From the NCBI RefSeq assembly GCF_049608145.1, contig NZ_JBMYXF010000048.1, positions 1 to 22,522 of the forward strand: 22,522 nt of DNA, written 5' to 3'. Below, one piece after another: positions 15,443-22,522 of this stretch. The notes under the pieces are model-generated. The model was not told where the DNA came from and ran no database searches. It saw only the letters and a program-made list of their open reading frames with translations. How positions within the stretch are numbered: the first letter of the stretch is position 1; each line of letters starts with the position of its first letter. The position numbers were made by a program, and so were the translations under genes. The stretch is from Halocynthiibacter sp049608145. GTDB taxonomy: Bacteria; Pseudomonadota; Alphaproteobacteria; Rhodobacterales; Rhodobacteraceae.

Positions 15443-17602
15443 CTATTCCTGCATCAACGGCATTCGAGCAAAGACTTCTGCCCCATTGCGGTTCACCGTA
15501 AATCGCGCATCAGCGATATTTCCCTGCGCGGCAAGTGTTTGCAGCAACGACGTCATCGCGCCGCGCTGGTTCAGGAACATACCCGTGTTTTCTTCTCGTA
15601 TCAGAACATCCCCGACACGCAGTTCGTCACCCGGCATACCACTGGTCCGGGTCACACTGACCTGCCAGTTCTGTGCTCCGGACACAGCAAATGCAGCGCC
15701 GGTTTTCAGGCCCACCTGTTTTACAACCGGTAAGGCGATCTGACCGGTTTCAAAACGGGTTTGGCCAGGCAGCTTGTAGCGGGCCGTTGCACGCGTATAA
15801 CCATCTTGGCCAATCTGCAGATCGCTTAACAGCAGCGAGGCAAGCGATGTATTCGCGCCGGCCGCCCGGTTGTTCACGGAATAGATTGACGTACCGCGCC
15901 GGATCCATGGCCCAATCATTCCGGAAGGCGCATTTGCATCAACGGATTCCACGATATACACACTGCCATTGGACAGGCGGCGGGATTTTACTTCAAAGGG
16001 AACGTCAACATCCCAATGTGAAAATGCCACTTGATCAGCGAGAACCTTCACATCTGCAGCAGGTTCAGCCGGGGCGGCTGCCAGAGTTTCCGCTTCATCC
16101 GTCACCACGTCTTCTGCGACGGCTGGCGCAGTTTCAGCGGGCGCAGCCGGGGTTTCCACAGCGGCCGTTGCCACAACCGGGGCAGCAACAACATTGCTTT
16201 CAACAGGCGTGGCGATTTCTTCAGGCTCGGAACCACCTGTCATAAAGAAACCGGCACCCGCGATCAGTGCAACAGCCGCCACCCCAATCAGATACATCCC
16301 GGTTTTGCTTTTTTCTTTTGAAGGTTCTTCTGGCGGCACCAGTTCAGAAAACACGGCGGTTGCGTCGCCTTCTTCAGGCTCTGCTGCGACATCTTCCTCA
16401 AACGACGTTTTCAAGGGAACAACCTTGTCGCTGCTGTCCTCAGGTATTTCAGCCGGTTCCGGTTGTTGCAGTTCAGTCGGGCTTGTATCCGCCAACATTG
16501 CCGCGATCGCAGCGTCCGCATTTTCGACTTCCTGTTCGATTTGCGCCGGATCTTTCAGCGGCGCAGTATCCCCGACAGGTTCCGCGTTTTCTGGGGTCTG
16601 CCCTTCGTCGAGCGCTGCAATAACAGACGGTGGGCGTTCAAGCATTGTACCGAACACAGCACCGGGCCCCCGGAACATCTGCAACCATTCCAACGCGGAC
16701 TGTAGCCGTTGCGCAGGCATAACTTTCATTGCCTGATCAAGCGCTTCCAGAAAATTCGGGGGGAAATTCTCAAACCGGCCCGTCACCGGTACATAGGGGT
16801 CAACAACCTGTTTATCATAGGCATCAAACCGCGTTTTTCCATCTGCAGGGGGTTCCCCTGTCAACACATGATACAACGTTGCCGCCAGAACATAGAGATC
16901 ACTGTAAGGCCCCTGAACGGACCCCGGGACATAGAATTCCTGGGGGGAGTACCCGTCTTTTACAACGCGCAGTGTCACAAGTGCTGCATTCCTGTGGGCG
17001 GCCTGATCCCGTGCAGCACCAAAATCGATCAGAATAGGTTCACCATCCTGATTGATCAGAATATTATCCGGAGAAATATCGCGATGCAGCATGCCGTGTT
17101 CGTGGATAAAGGAAACGGCAGACAGCATCTTTTCTGTCAGCGCAACAAATTCGTCCACAGTAAACGACGTATCCGGCTGATCCATATAATCCAACAGATC
17201 ACAGCCACGAATATAATCCATGGCGATATATGCCGTGTCATTGTCTTCAAATACCTGATGCACCGGCACAATATTTGGGTGAACCAGCTTGGCGTGGTTA
17301 CGTGCTTCCTGAATGAACAGCTTGATTATAGAGCTAAGATCTTCCTGGGCGTTTTCAGATTGAGCAACAACGCGATCACCTTTGCGCAAACACAAGGCGC
17401 TGGGAAAGCATTCTTTCACCACCACGTCACGTTCCAGGCTATCCCGGGCGAGATAGGTAATGCCAAACCCGCCACTGTTCAGAAACCGGATAATTTCATA
17501 CTGCCCACGCAGCAGTGAAGTGCCTGGCGCCAGCGCATCCTCGACCGCTTCTTCTTCGAGCGGCTCTGCTATCTGAATCTGACTCACAATAATTTGCCCC
17601 AC
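15443..17602 (-). CDS. Membrane Ser/Thr protein kinase with periplasmic PDZ-like region
   Basis: The 719-aa protein opens with a kinase domain at about 35-310: glycine loop NSGGFG at 42-47, Lys63 in VVVKE, catalytic HRDISPDN at 173-180, and DFGAARD at 193-199. SDLYVLAATLYHVLTGEPP follows as subdomain IX. The catalytic-loop Lys of HRDxKxxN is Ser177 here, a variant. A Glu/Pro-rich linker follows, then one transmembrane helix at about 435-455. About 260 residues would then be periplasmic: a Pro/Ala/Glu linker and two PDZ-like stretches at about 545-590 and 645-690 (the latter GDELRVGDVLI). The start is uncertain: GTG at 17602 opens the frame with AGGA only one base away, and GTG at 17587 is another choice. 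It probably senses an envelope signal and phosphorylates the FHA partner. Confidence 0.9.
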   Translation of the reverse strand: MGQIIVSQIQIAEPLEEEAVEDALAPGTSLLRGQYEIIRFLNSGGFGITYLARDSLERDVVVKECFPSALCLRKGDRVVAQSENAQEDLSSIIKLFIQEARNHAKLVHPNIVPVHQVFEDNDTAYIAMDYIRGCDLLDYMDQPDTSFTVDEFVALTEKMLSAVSFIHEHGMLHRDISPDNILINQDGEPILIDFGAARDQAAHRNAALVTLRVVKDGYSPQEFYVPGSVQGPYSDLYVLAATLYHVLTGEPPADGKTRFDAYDKQVVDPYVPVTGRFENFPPNFLEALDQAMKVMPAQRLQSALEWLQMFRGPGAVFGTMLERPPSVIAALDEGQTPENAEPVGDTAPLKDPAQIEQEVENADAAIAAMLADTSPTELQQPEPAEIPEDSSDKVVPLKTSFEEDVAAEPEEGDATAVFSELVPPEEPSKEKSKTGMYLIGVAAVALIAGAGFFMTGGSEPEEIATPVESNVVAAPVVATAAVETPAAPAETAPAVAEDVVTDEAETLAAAPAEPAADVKVLADQVAFSHWDVDVPFEVKSRRLSNGSVYIVESVDANAPSGMIGPWIRRGTSIYSVNNRAAGANTSLASLLLSDLQIGQDGYTRATARYKLPGQTRFETGQIALPVVKQVGLKTGAAFAVSGAQNWQVSVTRTSGMPGDELRVGDVLIREENTGMFLNQRGAMTSLLQTLAAQGNIADARFTVNRNGAEVFARMPLMQE

Positions 17603-17610
17603 ATCCTAAG

Positions 17611-17674
17611 GCTTTCTTTGTTTCCAATCGTAGAACCCCATCCACAACGTCCCGGTGCACGGGAGAAAGAAAGC
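17611..17674 (-). promoter_or_regulatory. Nested inverted repeats upstream of the kinase gene
   Basis: GCTTTCTTT (17611-17619) and AAAGAAAGC (17666-17674) are a perfect 9-bp inverted repeat 46 bp apart. Inside it TCCCG-GTGCA-CGGGA (17650-17664) forms a second hairpin. They lie 9-72 bp before the kinase start, where a promoter operator or structured leader would be. I see no convincing -35/-10 pair. The rest of the 374-bp gap (17675-17945) shows no gene; it holds a short odd palindrome, ATCGA-A-TCGAT, at 17876-17886 and AT-rich sequence around 17880-17930 that could carry the kinase promoter. Confidence 0.35.
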
Positions 17675-17945
17675 AACATCCTTAACGTGTAAAGCCGCCA
17701 ATTGAGGTAAAAGTGAGGCCCTTGCGTGTCCCCACTGCGTTCGAATTTAGTTTGTTCAGGGCCGAAAAAAGGGTCTGACCCGGCAAATTCCCCTGTCTTT
17801 CATGGATTCAGTCGGCACGGGGCACACTGGCCCTGTCAGCGCAAACAGGTCCGACACAAAGATGCCACAATCCTTATCGAATCGATTTGTTCGTATCTTG
17901 TTAACAATTTGCTAGGGGAAAATTCACAACCTGTAATCGAATAGC

Positions 17946-17966
17946 CTCCGGTCAAAACGACCGGAG
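17946..17966 (-). terminator. Hairpin after the dynamin-like gene pair
   Basis: CTCCGGTC (17946-17953) and GACCGGAG (17959-17966) form a perfect 8-bp stem with an AAAAC loop, 10 bp after the stop of the second dynamin-like gene. On the minus strand it is followed by GCTATTCGATT rather than a clean U-tract, so it is a likely but imperfect terminator that would separate the GTPase block from the kinase block. Confidence 0.5.
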
Positions 17967-17976
17967 ACCGCAGGTC

Positions 17977-19230
17977 TTAGGCTGCCTTTTGTGTGCCAGC
18001 CCAGGACAATGTGTCGGTCAGCTGCATCAGAACATTCAATGCATCATTGACAGGCCCATCCCCCGTTTCGAACTGCAACAACAGCAAAAGATCTGTTGCC
18101 CGCTCAAACTCATCCGGCACCCATTCAGCCTGTTCAGACGGCAGGCTTTCATCAATCAGACGTTCCGCAAACTCTTCGACGATCTCTTGGCAAGCCTGGA
18201 AAAAGTCAGTTGCATCTTCAATTTCGCTGTCCTGAATTTGTGCGTGTACCCCGGCAAGTCTGTTTTGCCAGTCCTCCAGCAAAGTGTTTGTCAGCTCAGT
18301 AACCTCAGAAACAGCCTCCGCCTGGGTTTCCGCGGCCGGTTGTTCATCTTCCGACACGTCTATAAAGGGCAAAAACCGTTCTTTCAGATCTTTCTCTGCA
18401 TCTTTCAGGTCTGCTTCACGGCGTGCAGAAGCAACCTTCAGGATCTGCTCTGCCAAAAACTGCCCACCGCTGGCTTCCCAGGCTGCAAAATCCGGTTCTG
18501 GTCCGTCGGCAAGGGCAGACACCGCATTGGGCGTAGCGATCGGAATGATTTCTTCGAACAACACGCCTTTTTCTTCTTCAAGGCGCTTCATGATATTGGG
18601 CAGGTCGTCTTTTACAGCAGGTAGATCCACATGGGTTATCGCCAACAAGCTGTTCTTTTTCAGCTGTTCAGGCACCTGCTTCCACAGCTGACGTTCAGAA
18701 TCCCGCCAGGCGCTGGTGCCGTTGGTACACCAGATCGCGCAATCCACAAATTTCAGAAGATCCAGCGTATTGGTATCGTCATGGGCAATGCCGCTTGCCC
18801 CTGCACCGGGCAAATCAAACAAAGATACCTGTTGTAACGCAGGGGTGTTCAGACCAACTGAAATGAAATCAGGGCCAGTGTCAGCCGCCGCTTCCAGTGC
18901 GATCCCCGGAAAGGTTTTATGTTCTTTCCCCCACCAGCCGGCAACCGTCCGTGGCTCTGCTGAATAGTTCAGAATGACCAATGGCAAGGGAAGATGGCGA
19001 ATGCCAGTTGGCAGGATATCCGCCCCAGCAAGCATATTGGCAAGACTTGATTTACCGGCACTGAATTCGCCAGAAAACGCAATGCCCACCGCGCTTGACA
19101 GACGGCTTATATGTTGGCGCGCCCGTTCCTTCAGTTCTGTCAGTTCAGCTGTCTCCGGAAGATCTGCCGTGACTGTTAGGAAATGTTCTAATTCTGTCTG
19201 CTTTTGCTCGACACTTGGGAATTCTATCAC
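17977..19230 (-). CDS. Dynamin-like GTPase, second of a pair
   Basis: The 417-aa protein has a GTPase domain with P-loop GEFSAGKS at residues 54-61, the G3 motif DLPG at 139-142, and a G4-like THVD at 199-202 after LLAI. GEFSAGKSSLAN is typical of bacterial dynamin-like proteins. After the GTPase domain come mostly helical acidic segments to the end; no membrane helix is seen. The switch I region reads ILPTGIRHLPLPLVIL and lacks the Thr that normally contacts Mg and the hydrolytic water, so hydrolysis may be weak. It starts at GTG in a four-base overlap (GTGA) with the first GTPase. Bacterial dynamins often come as adjacent unequal pairs acting as hetero-oligomers on membranes, and this fits. 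Confidence 0.82.
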   Translation of the reverse strand: MIEFPSVEQKQTELEHFLTVTADLPETAELTELKERARQHISRLSSAVGIAFSGEFSAGKSSLANMLAGADILPTGIRHLPLPLVILNYSAEPRTVAGWWGKEHKTFPGIALEAAADTGPDFISVGLNTPALQQVSLFDLPGAGASGIAHDDTNTLDLLKFVDCAIWCTNGTSAWRDSERQLWKQVPEQLKKNSLLAITHVDLPAVKDDLPNIMKRLEEEKGVLFEEIIPIATPNAVSALADGPEPDFAAWEASGGQFLAEQILKVASARREADLKDAEKDLKERFLPFIDVSEDEQPAAETQAEAVSEVTELTNTLLEDWQNRLAGVHAQIQDSEIEDATDFFQACQEIVEEFAERLIDESLPSEQAEWVPDEFERATDLLLLLQFETGDGPVNDALNVLMQLTDTLSWAGTQKAA

Positions 19231-21200
19231 GGGTTCCGACCTGCTTCTTTTTGTGTTTCATCCGAATTGATCTGACAAAGGTCTTGCAGTTTCGCCGCAA
19301 AAACCCCGATCTGCCTGTCATCAATCCCGCCAGAGTTACTGGAAATATCATGCGCGGCCTGTGAAAGGCCTGCGCCGGTTTGGTGTTCATGGACATAGCC
19401 TGTCAACGCAGCCATGTAGTGTTTCAGCACGATATCACTTTGGCTTAACAGCGCATTGCGTGCGTCATCCACCAGTTCGGCCGATACTTGATTGACCGAC
19501 GGTGTCGCGGCTTTTTTGTGAAATATACGGCTGGCCCAGTTGTTTTTCTGCATGGCTGCCGCTTCGCGCCACAGGGCTTTGGTGTCCGGGGTAAACCGAT
19601 GCACAAGCCCTGCGTTAATGTTAAAGAGAGGCGTTGACGGCAGGCCATCCAGAAGATCAGGAACGTCCTGCGCAATCTGCCGAAGCCCGGTCATAACATC
19701 CTGTTTGATCACATGAACCCCCTGCACAAAGACATCACGCAGATGTTCAAGTTGTGGTGGAAGTTTGACTTCCGCATCAGATTGATCCGATGTTTCTGCC
19801 GAAACATCAGGGGTGCCGCCCTGCGAAATATGTTCCCCCAGCGCATCAAACGCATCATTGATCTGAAGCGTCAGAACGGCCTGTTCTTCTTCAAGATAGG
19901 CTGCAAGATCATCGATTTGCTTTTCTACGGGGGGCAATTGCACCTTCTGCACCTCATCAGGTGTCACGGCCTGCGCATGTGCAACATCCAGCAAATCAGA
20001 AATACCCTGATGAATGTCGTCTTCAGATAATCTGTTTTTGAGAACACCTGACAGAAACCTGCGCAGATCAGGCATGCCAGAAGCAATCAGCGCACGAAAA
20101 CGCAAGATCGCCTCTTCTTCGCTGGCCGCGTTCAGATCGTGGTGTCGGTTGGCCTGCAGCCCCTTCTTCAGGCGGCGCGATAAACCAGGATTGGCTGTTA
20201 TCCAGGACATTACCTGTTCATGATCAACGCCTTGTTCTTGGCCTGTCGCGGCATAATCCGCCCACAAGGCGCTGCCCGCCAGAACCGCTCCAGGATCACC
20301 CCCGAAAATCTCACCCAGATCCGCACGCACAGATCGACGCAAAAGCAAGCCATCCGCATTACAATCGTTCAGTTCATCGATACGATTGATAAAAACAATC
20401 GCCCGCCCAGACCCTTTCGCCTGCAATGCTTTCAACAGACGTTCATCCACCTGCGACATGGCCTGATGTGCGGACAAGATCACCAGATAGTAATCGGCAT
20501 TTCCGATAGCCTGCCAGGTAATTTCATCACGAATAAGTTCGGGATCATTGATGCCCGGCGTATCCGTCAAAGTGACAGGGCAAGGGAAGGGCGAGGCATC
20601 AAAATAGACGTCTGACTCACGGACAAGATCATCATAATGAACCGGACCCTGCGTATTATTCCCCGCATCCGAACTGACATACTGTTGCAGCAAATCCGTC
20701 CGGACTGTTTCAAAGTCATGGACTTTACCCAGAAGGTTTTCAAACCCAGCCCCATGCCGTCTGATCACCCTATCTTTCAGATCATCGATATATATGCGCA
20801 GGTTTTCAGATGTCGTATCACCCTCTTCGGTTTGGGTTAGGCGTTGCCATTGCGCCCGGTCATGGAAACAAAAGCGCACACCCGATTGTCGGGCAGGGCC
20901 AATGTTGAAATGCAAATTGGTCACCACAGTGGTCAGCGGGTTCACATCAGATGGCAACATCCCGCCTCGGCCGGTTAATCCGTTCAGAAATTTAGACTTT
21001 CCAACCTTCACCTGACCAACAACCATCACGGACAGCGGGGCAGGCACCATCTTATCACAGGCAAGGCGCAATTCAGGGCTATCACCACCAATGCGCTGCA
21101 TGCCCCGGGCAATTTCCGCAGCCGATTGCAACGTCTGAAGTAAGTCTTCAGACGCGCGGCCAGCGTTATATTCAAGGGGGGCGGATCTATTGGTCATCAT
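19227..21200 (-). CDS. Dynamin-like GTPase, first of a pair
   Basis: This is a 657-aa GTPase of the bacterial dynamin-like type. The P-loop GQVKVGKS is at residues 62-69, switch I with paired Thr in LPSDVNPLTTVVTN at 82-95, G3 DTPGIND at 213-219, and G4 NRID at 272-275 after IVFI. The C-terminal 350 residues are predicted mostly helical, with a long Glu/Gln-rich stretch at about 430-475 (PPVEKQIDDLAAYLEEEQAV) such as dynamin stalks have. I see no transmembrane helix. ATG codons at 21200 and 21197 are both possible; neither has a strong ribosome site, and both lie inside the end of the upstream gene, so translation is probably coupled. Its stop overlaps the partner GTPase start. Likely role: membrane binding or remodelling powered by GTP. 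Confidence 0.82.
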   Translation of the reverse strand: MMTNRSAPLEYNAGRASEDLLQTLQSAAEIARGMQRIGGDSPELRLACDKMVPAPLSVMVVGQVKVGKSKFLNGLTGRGGMLPSDVNPLTTVVTNLHFNIGPARQSGVRFCFHDRAQWQRLTQTEEGDTTSENLRIYIDDLKDRVIRRHGAGFENLLGKVHDFETVRTDLLQQYVSSDAGNNTQGPVHYDDLVRESDVYFDASPFPCPVTLTDTPGINDPELIRDEITWQAIGNADYYLVILSAHQAMSQVDERLLKALQAKGSGRAIVFINRIDELNDCNADGLLLRRSVRADLGEIFGGDPGAVLAGSALWADYAATGQEQGVDHEQVMSWITANPGLSRRLKKGLQANRHHDLNAASEEEAILRFRALIASGMPDLRRFLSGVLKNRLSEDDIHQGISDLLDVAHAQAVTPDEVQKVQLPPVEKQIDDLAAYLEEEQAVLTLQINDAFDALGEHISQGGTPDVSAETSDQSDAEVKLPPQLEHLRDVFVQGVHVIKQDVMTGLRQIAQDVPDLLDGLPSTPLFNINAGLVHRFTPDTKALWREAAAMQKNNWASRIFHKKAATPSVNQVSAELVDDARNALLSQSDIVLKHYMAALTGYVHEHQTGAGLSQAAHDISSNSGGIDDRQIGVFAAKLQDLCQINSDETQKEAGRNP

Positions 21201-22080
21201 GCTTCAAAAGCTCTTTTACAGCCCCAACAACCGAACCCAGCTTTCGGGTTTCATGCACAGAAACCGCAGTCCCGGCCGTGTTTCGATACAATGCCATCGC
21301 TTCATCACGCCCTTTTCGTGGACGCATAACAATCAGCTGTGGCAACGAAATTGCATCACCGCTGTCAGATGACCATTCCGCCAGATCCGACGCCAGAGAC
21401 CCTGCAAGATCATCGGAAAACAACGTACCACTTTCCTGCGAAATCCCCCCATCCGTCGACAAGATCGCGCGCCAAGAAGACAGACCTTCGACCCGGTCAT
21501 AAAACGTTTTCAGCTGCTCTGATGGCCCCTCATGTGCTTCCGTTTTCTGCGCATCCTGAACACTCTCTTCTGTGGCTTCATCGTCAGGCGTGTTTTCCCC
21601 GGCTGCGATATCCAAAAGATCTTCCGGCAGGTCTTCAACAGTCACAACAGCCAGTAGTTCGTTCAGCGTAATCCCCACATCTTCCGCATCCGGCGTATGA
21701 TCCAAGGGGGTTGAAAGCGCAAAAATATCGCCATCACACCGCGAGAACCCGGTCATGATCTGACCAAGTTGTTGCGCCACATCACCACGTTCCCCAGATG
21801 AAATTGCCACGACATCACCCAATGTATCCGGTGTAGCATCAATCATACGCGTCACGCGTGAATTGGTGACTTCCAGAACAAGGCTGCCAGTTTGCAACCC
21901 ATTCCCGATGCTGGTGAATTCAAGCCTGCGTGACAACACAGACTGGCCAATCGTTTCCAGCATGCGTGCGCGTTTCTCGCCCCGCGTTTTCGCAATCAAT
22001 GCGATTTTTGCTGTATCTCTCGCGCTGACATCCTGCACAATCTGCAGCAATCTGCGCGCCACATTTTCATTAATTGTCAT
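21187..22080 (-). CDS. Unidentified protein, possibly roadblock/LC7-like at its C-terminus
   Basis: I do not recognise this 297-aa soluble protein with certainty. The N-terminal half (about 1-145) opens with MTINENVARRLLQIVQDVSA and has alternating strands and helices. The middle (about 150-190) is acidic and low-complexity. The C-terminal part (about 200-295) runs WRAILSTDGGISQESG, a helix, SLPQLIVMRPRK, ALYRNTAGTAVSVH, and a last helix KLGSVVGAVKELL. This strand-helix order and the final helix resemble roadblock/LC7 modules, which regulate small GTPases; the match is by eye. The start at 22080 is preferred over 22092 because GAGGCAGACC precedes it. It overlaps the first dynamin-like gene by 14 bp, so the products probably work together. 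Confidence 0.6.
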   Translation of the reverse strand: MTINENVARRLLQIVQDVSARDTAKIALIAKTRGEKRARMLETIGQSVLSRRLEFTSIGNGLQTGSLVLEVTNSRVTRMIDATPDTLGDVVAISSGERGDVAQQLGQIMTGFSRCDGDIFALSTPLDHTPDAEDVGITLNELLAVVTVEDLPEDLLDIAAGENTPDDEATEESVQDAQKTEAHEGPSEQLKTFYDRVEGLSSWRAILSTDGGISQESGTLFSDDLAGSLASDLAEWSSDSGDAISLPQLIVMRPRKGRDEAMALYRNTAGTAVSVHETRKLGSVVGAVKELLKHDDQ

Positions 22081-22113
22081 GGTCTGCCTCATTCACATTT
22101 TTATTTTTCACTG

Positions 22114-22133
22114 ACGGCGTCGGCCGATGCCGT
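22114..22133. repeat. 20-bp near-perfect palindrome between two cluster genes
   Basis: ACGGCGTCGGCCGATGCCGT differs from its reverse complement only at one symmetric pair (a G-T). It lies in the 75-bp gap between the unidentified partial gene and the 297-aa gene, followed on the minus strand by an A-rich stretch without a U-tract. It may be an operator or an intercistronic hairpin. Confidence 0.45.
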
Positions 22134-22155
22134 AACCAGTCTGCTGTTTGTTTAG

Positions 22156-22522
22156 TCACCTCAGGCCCTCGCCCGATTTTTGTGGTGTGATGCCAAAAGC
22201 CTCACTGCGATCAATACCCGTCATCAGCTTCTGTAATGCCTCCAACAATTGATCCAGGTTCTCCGGGCGGCCATCATCCAGAATGTCATTCCATAGACGT
22301 GTCGCATCCCCCATCTCCGCAGCGGCATCATCTAACGGCAATGCAATACGCTCGGGTAAAACAGGATCTTCCAGTCGCAACGGTTCGGTCGGCTGGTTTG
22401 CCACTTCTTCAATTCTGTCCGAAATAGGCATGACGGGCCGGGGTGCCATGGGAATGGGTGGTTTCCGATTTTTGATATTGGGGTCGGATTTGTATATTTT
22501 GACTGATTTTTCGCGAGTTGTC
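22156..22522 (-). CDS. Unidentified protein, C-terminal part (start outside window)
   Basis: The frame ends with TGA at 22156 and stays open to the last base of the window, giving at least 122 codons. An internal ATG at 22449 could be a start, but it has no ribosome site and the sequence before it (KIYKSDPNIKNRKPPIP) reads like coding sequence, so I treat the gene as truncated by the window. The visible part is Pro-rich at first (IPMAPRPVMP), then acidic and helical (LDDAAAEMGDATRLWNDILDDG, LDQLLEALQKLMTG). I recognise no domain, signal peptide or membrane segment. It is co-oriented with the dynamin-like block, 75 bp upstream of the 297-aa gene, so it is probably the preceding gene of that operon. 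Confidence 0.6.
   Translation of the reverse strand, partial: TTREKSVKIYKSDPNIKNRKPPIPMAPRPVMPISDRIEEVANQPTEPLRLEDPVLPERIALPLDDAAAEMGDATRLWNDILDDGRPENLDQLLEALQKLMTGIDRSEAFGITPQKSGEGLR

Noticed and set aside
16709..17518. 269-codon open frame on the plus strand opposite the kinase domain
   Set aside because: The minus strand encodes all kinase motifs in order over the same bases; the plus frame has no recognisable domain and no ribosome site. It is an antisense shadow.
13476..17602. Type VI secretion regulatory locus (PpkA/PppA/Fha)
   Set aside because: The kinase, PP2C and FHA families match, but no Tss/Tag structural gene is in the window and the neighbours are LysM-SBP and dynamin-like genes. 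The architecture alone is not enough.

Overview
The window looks like chromosome from a Roseobacter-group alphaproteobacterium (Rhodobacterales). This rests on the gene families seen (a hemD / mitofilin-like COG4223 / hemY run, a tsaD-gpsA-YciI-EVE run, DUF2853), on protein style and on a GC content I judge by eye to be near 53-55%; no rRNA or marker gene is present to fix the genus. I see no tRNA, rRNA, insertion sequence, prophage or CRISPR array.

Layout. (a) 1-2240: start of an exported protein (minus strand, cut by the window edge), then on the plus strand an HD-domain phosphohydrolase overlapping a GNAT acetyltransferase, a hairpin-rich non-coding leader, and a DUF2853 gene with a clear terminator. 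A second strong plus-strand terminator at 2205-2239 has no gene in front of it. (b) 2240-5407: a tight minus-strand operon tsaD-gpsA-YciI-EVE-DUF1761, with overlaps or gaps of 1-22 nt. (c) 5447-8953: divergent plus-strand operon hemD, mitofilin-like protein, hemY (heme pathway and its membrane companions), closed by a terminator. (d) 9043-9768: a divergent ProC-like oxidoreductase, closed by a hairpin shared with the convergent cluster that follows. (e) 9802-22522: about 12.7 kb of co-oriented minus-strand genes forming the unusual part of the window.

The cluster in (e), in transcription order, is: an unidentified protein whose start lies outside the window; a 297-aa protein with a possible roadblock/LC7-like C-terminal region; two tandem dynamin-like GTPases; a membrane-spanning Ser/Thr kinase with a periplasmic PDZ-like region; an FHA-domain protein with a long acidic N-terminus; a PP2C phosphatase; and three paralogous exported proteins that each join a LysM domain to a family-3-type solute-binding domain, with no ABC permease or ATPase nearby. 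Start/stop overlaps (GTGA twice) and short gaps suggest coupled expression within two blocks, 17977-22522 and 9802-17602, separated by a 374-bp gap with inverted repeats.

My inference is that the kinase, phosphatase and FHA protein form a reversible Ser/Thr phosphorylation circuit, that the LysM proteins are wall-anchored periplasmic ligand receptors feeding the kinase's periplasmic domain, and that the dynamin pair with its possible regulator is a membrane-acting output. The combination resembles the Ppk/Ppp/Fha trio of type VI secretion only in its signalling parts; no secretion gene is visible. Whether the two blocks work together is not shown by the sequence.
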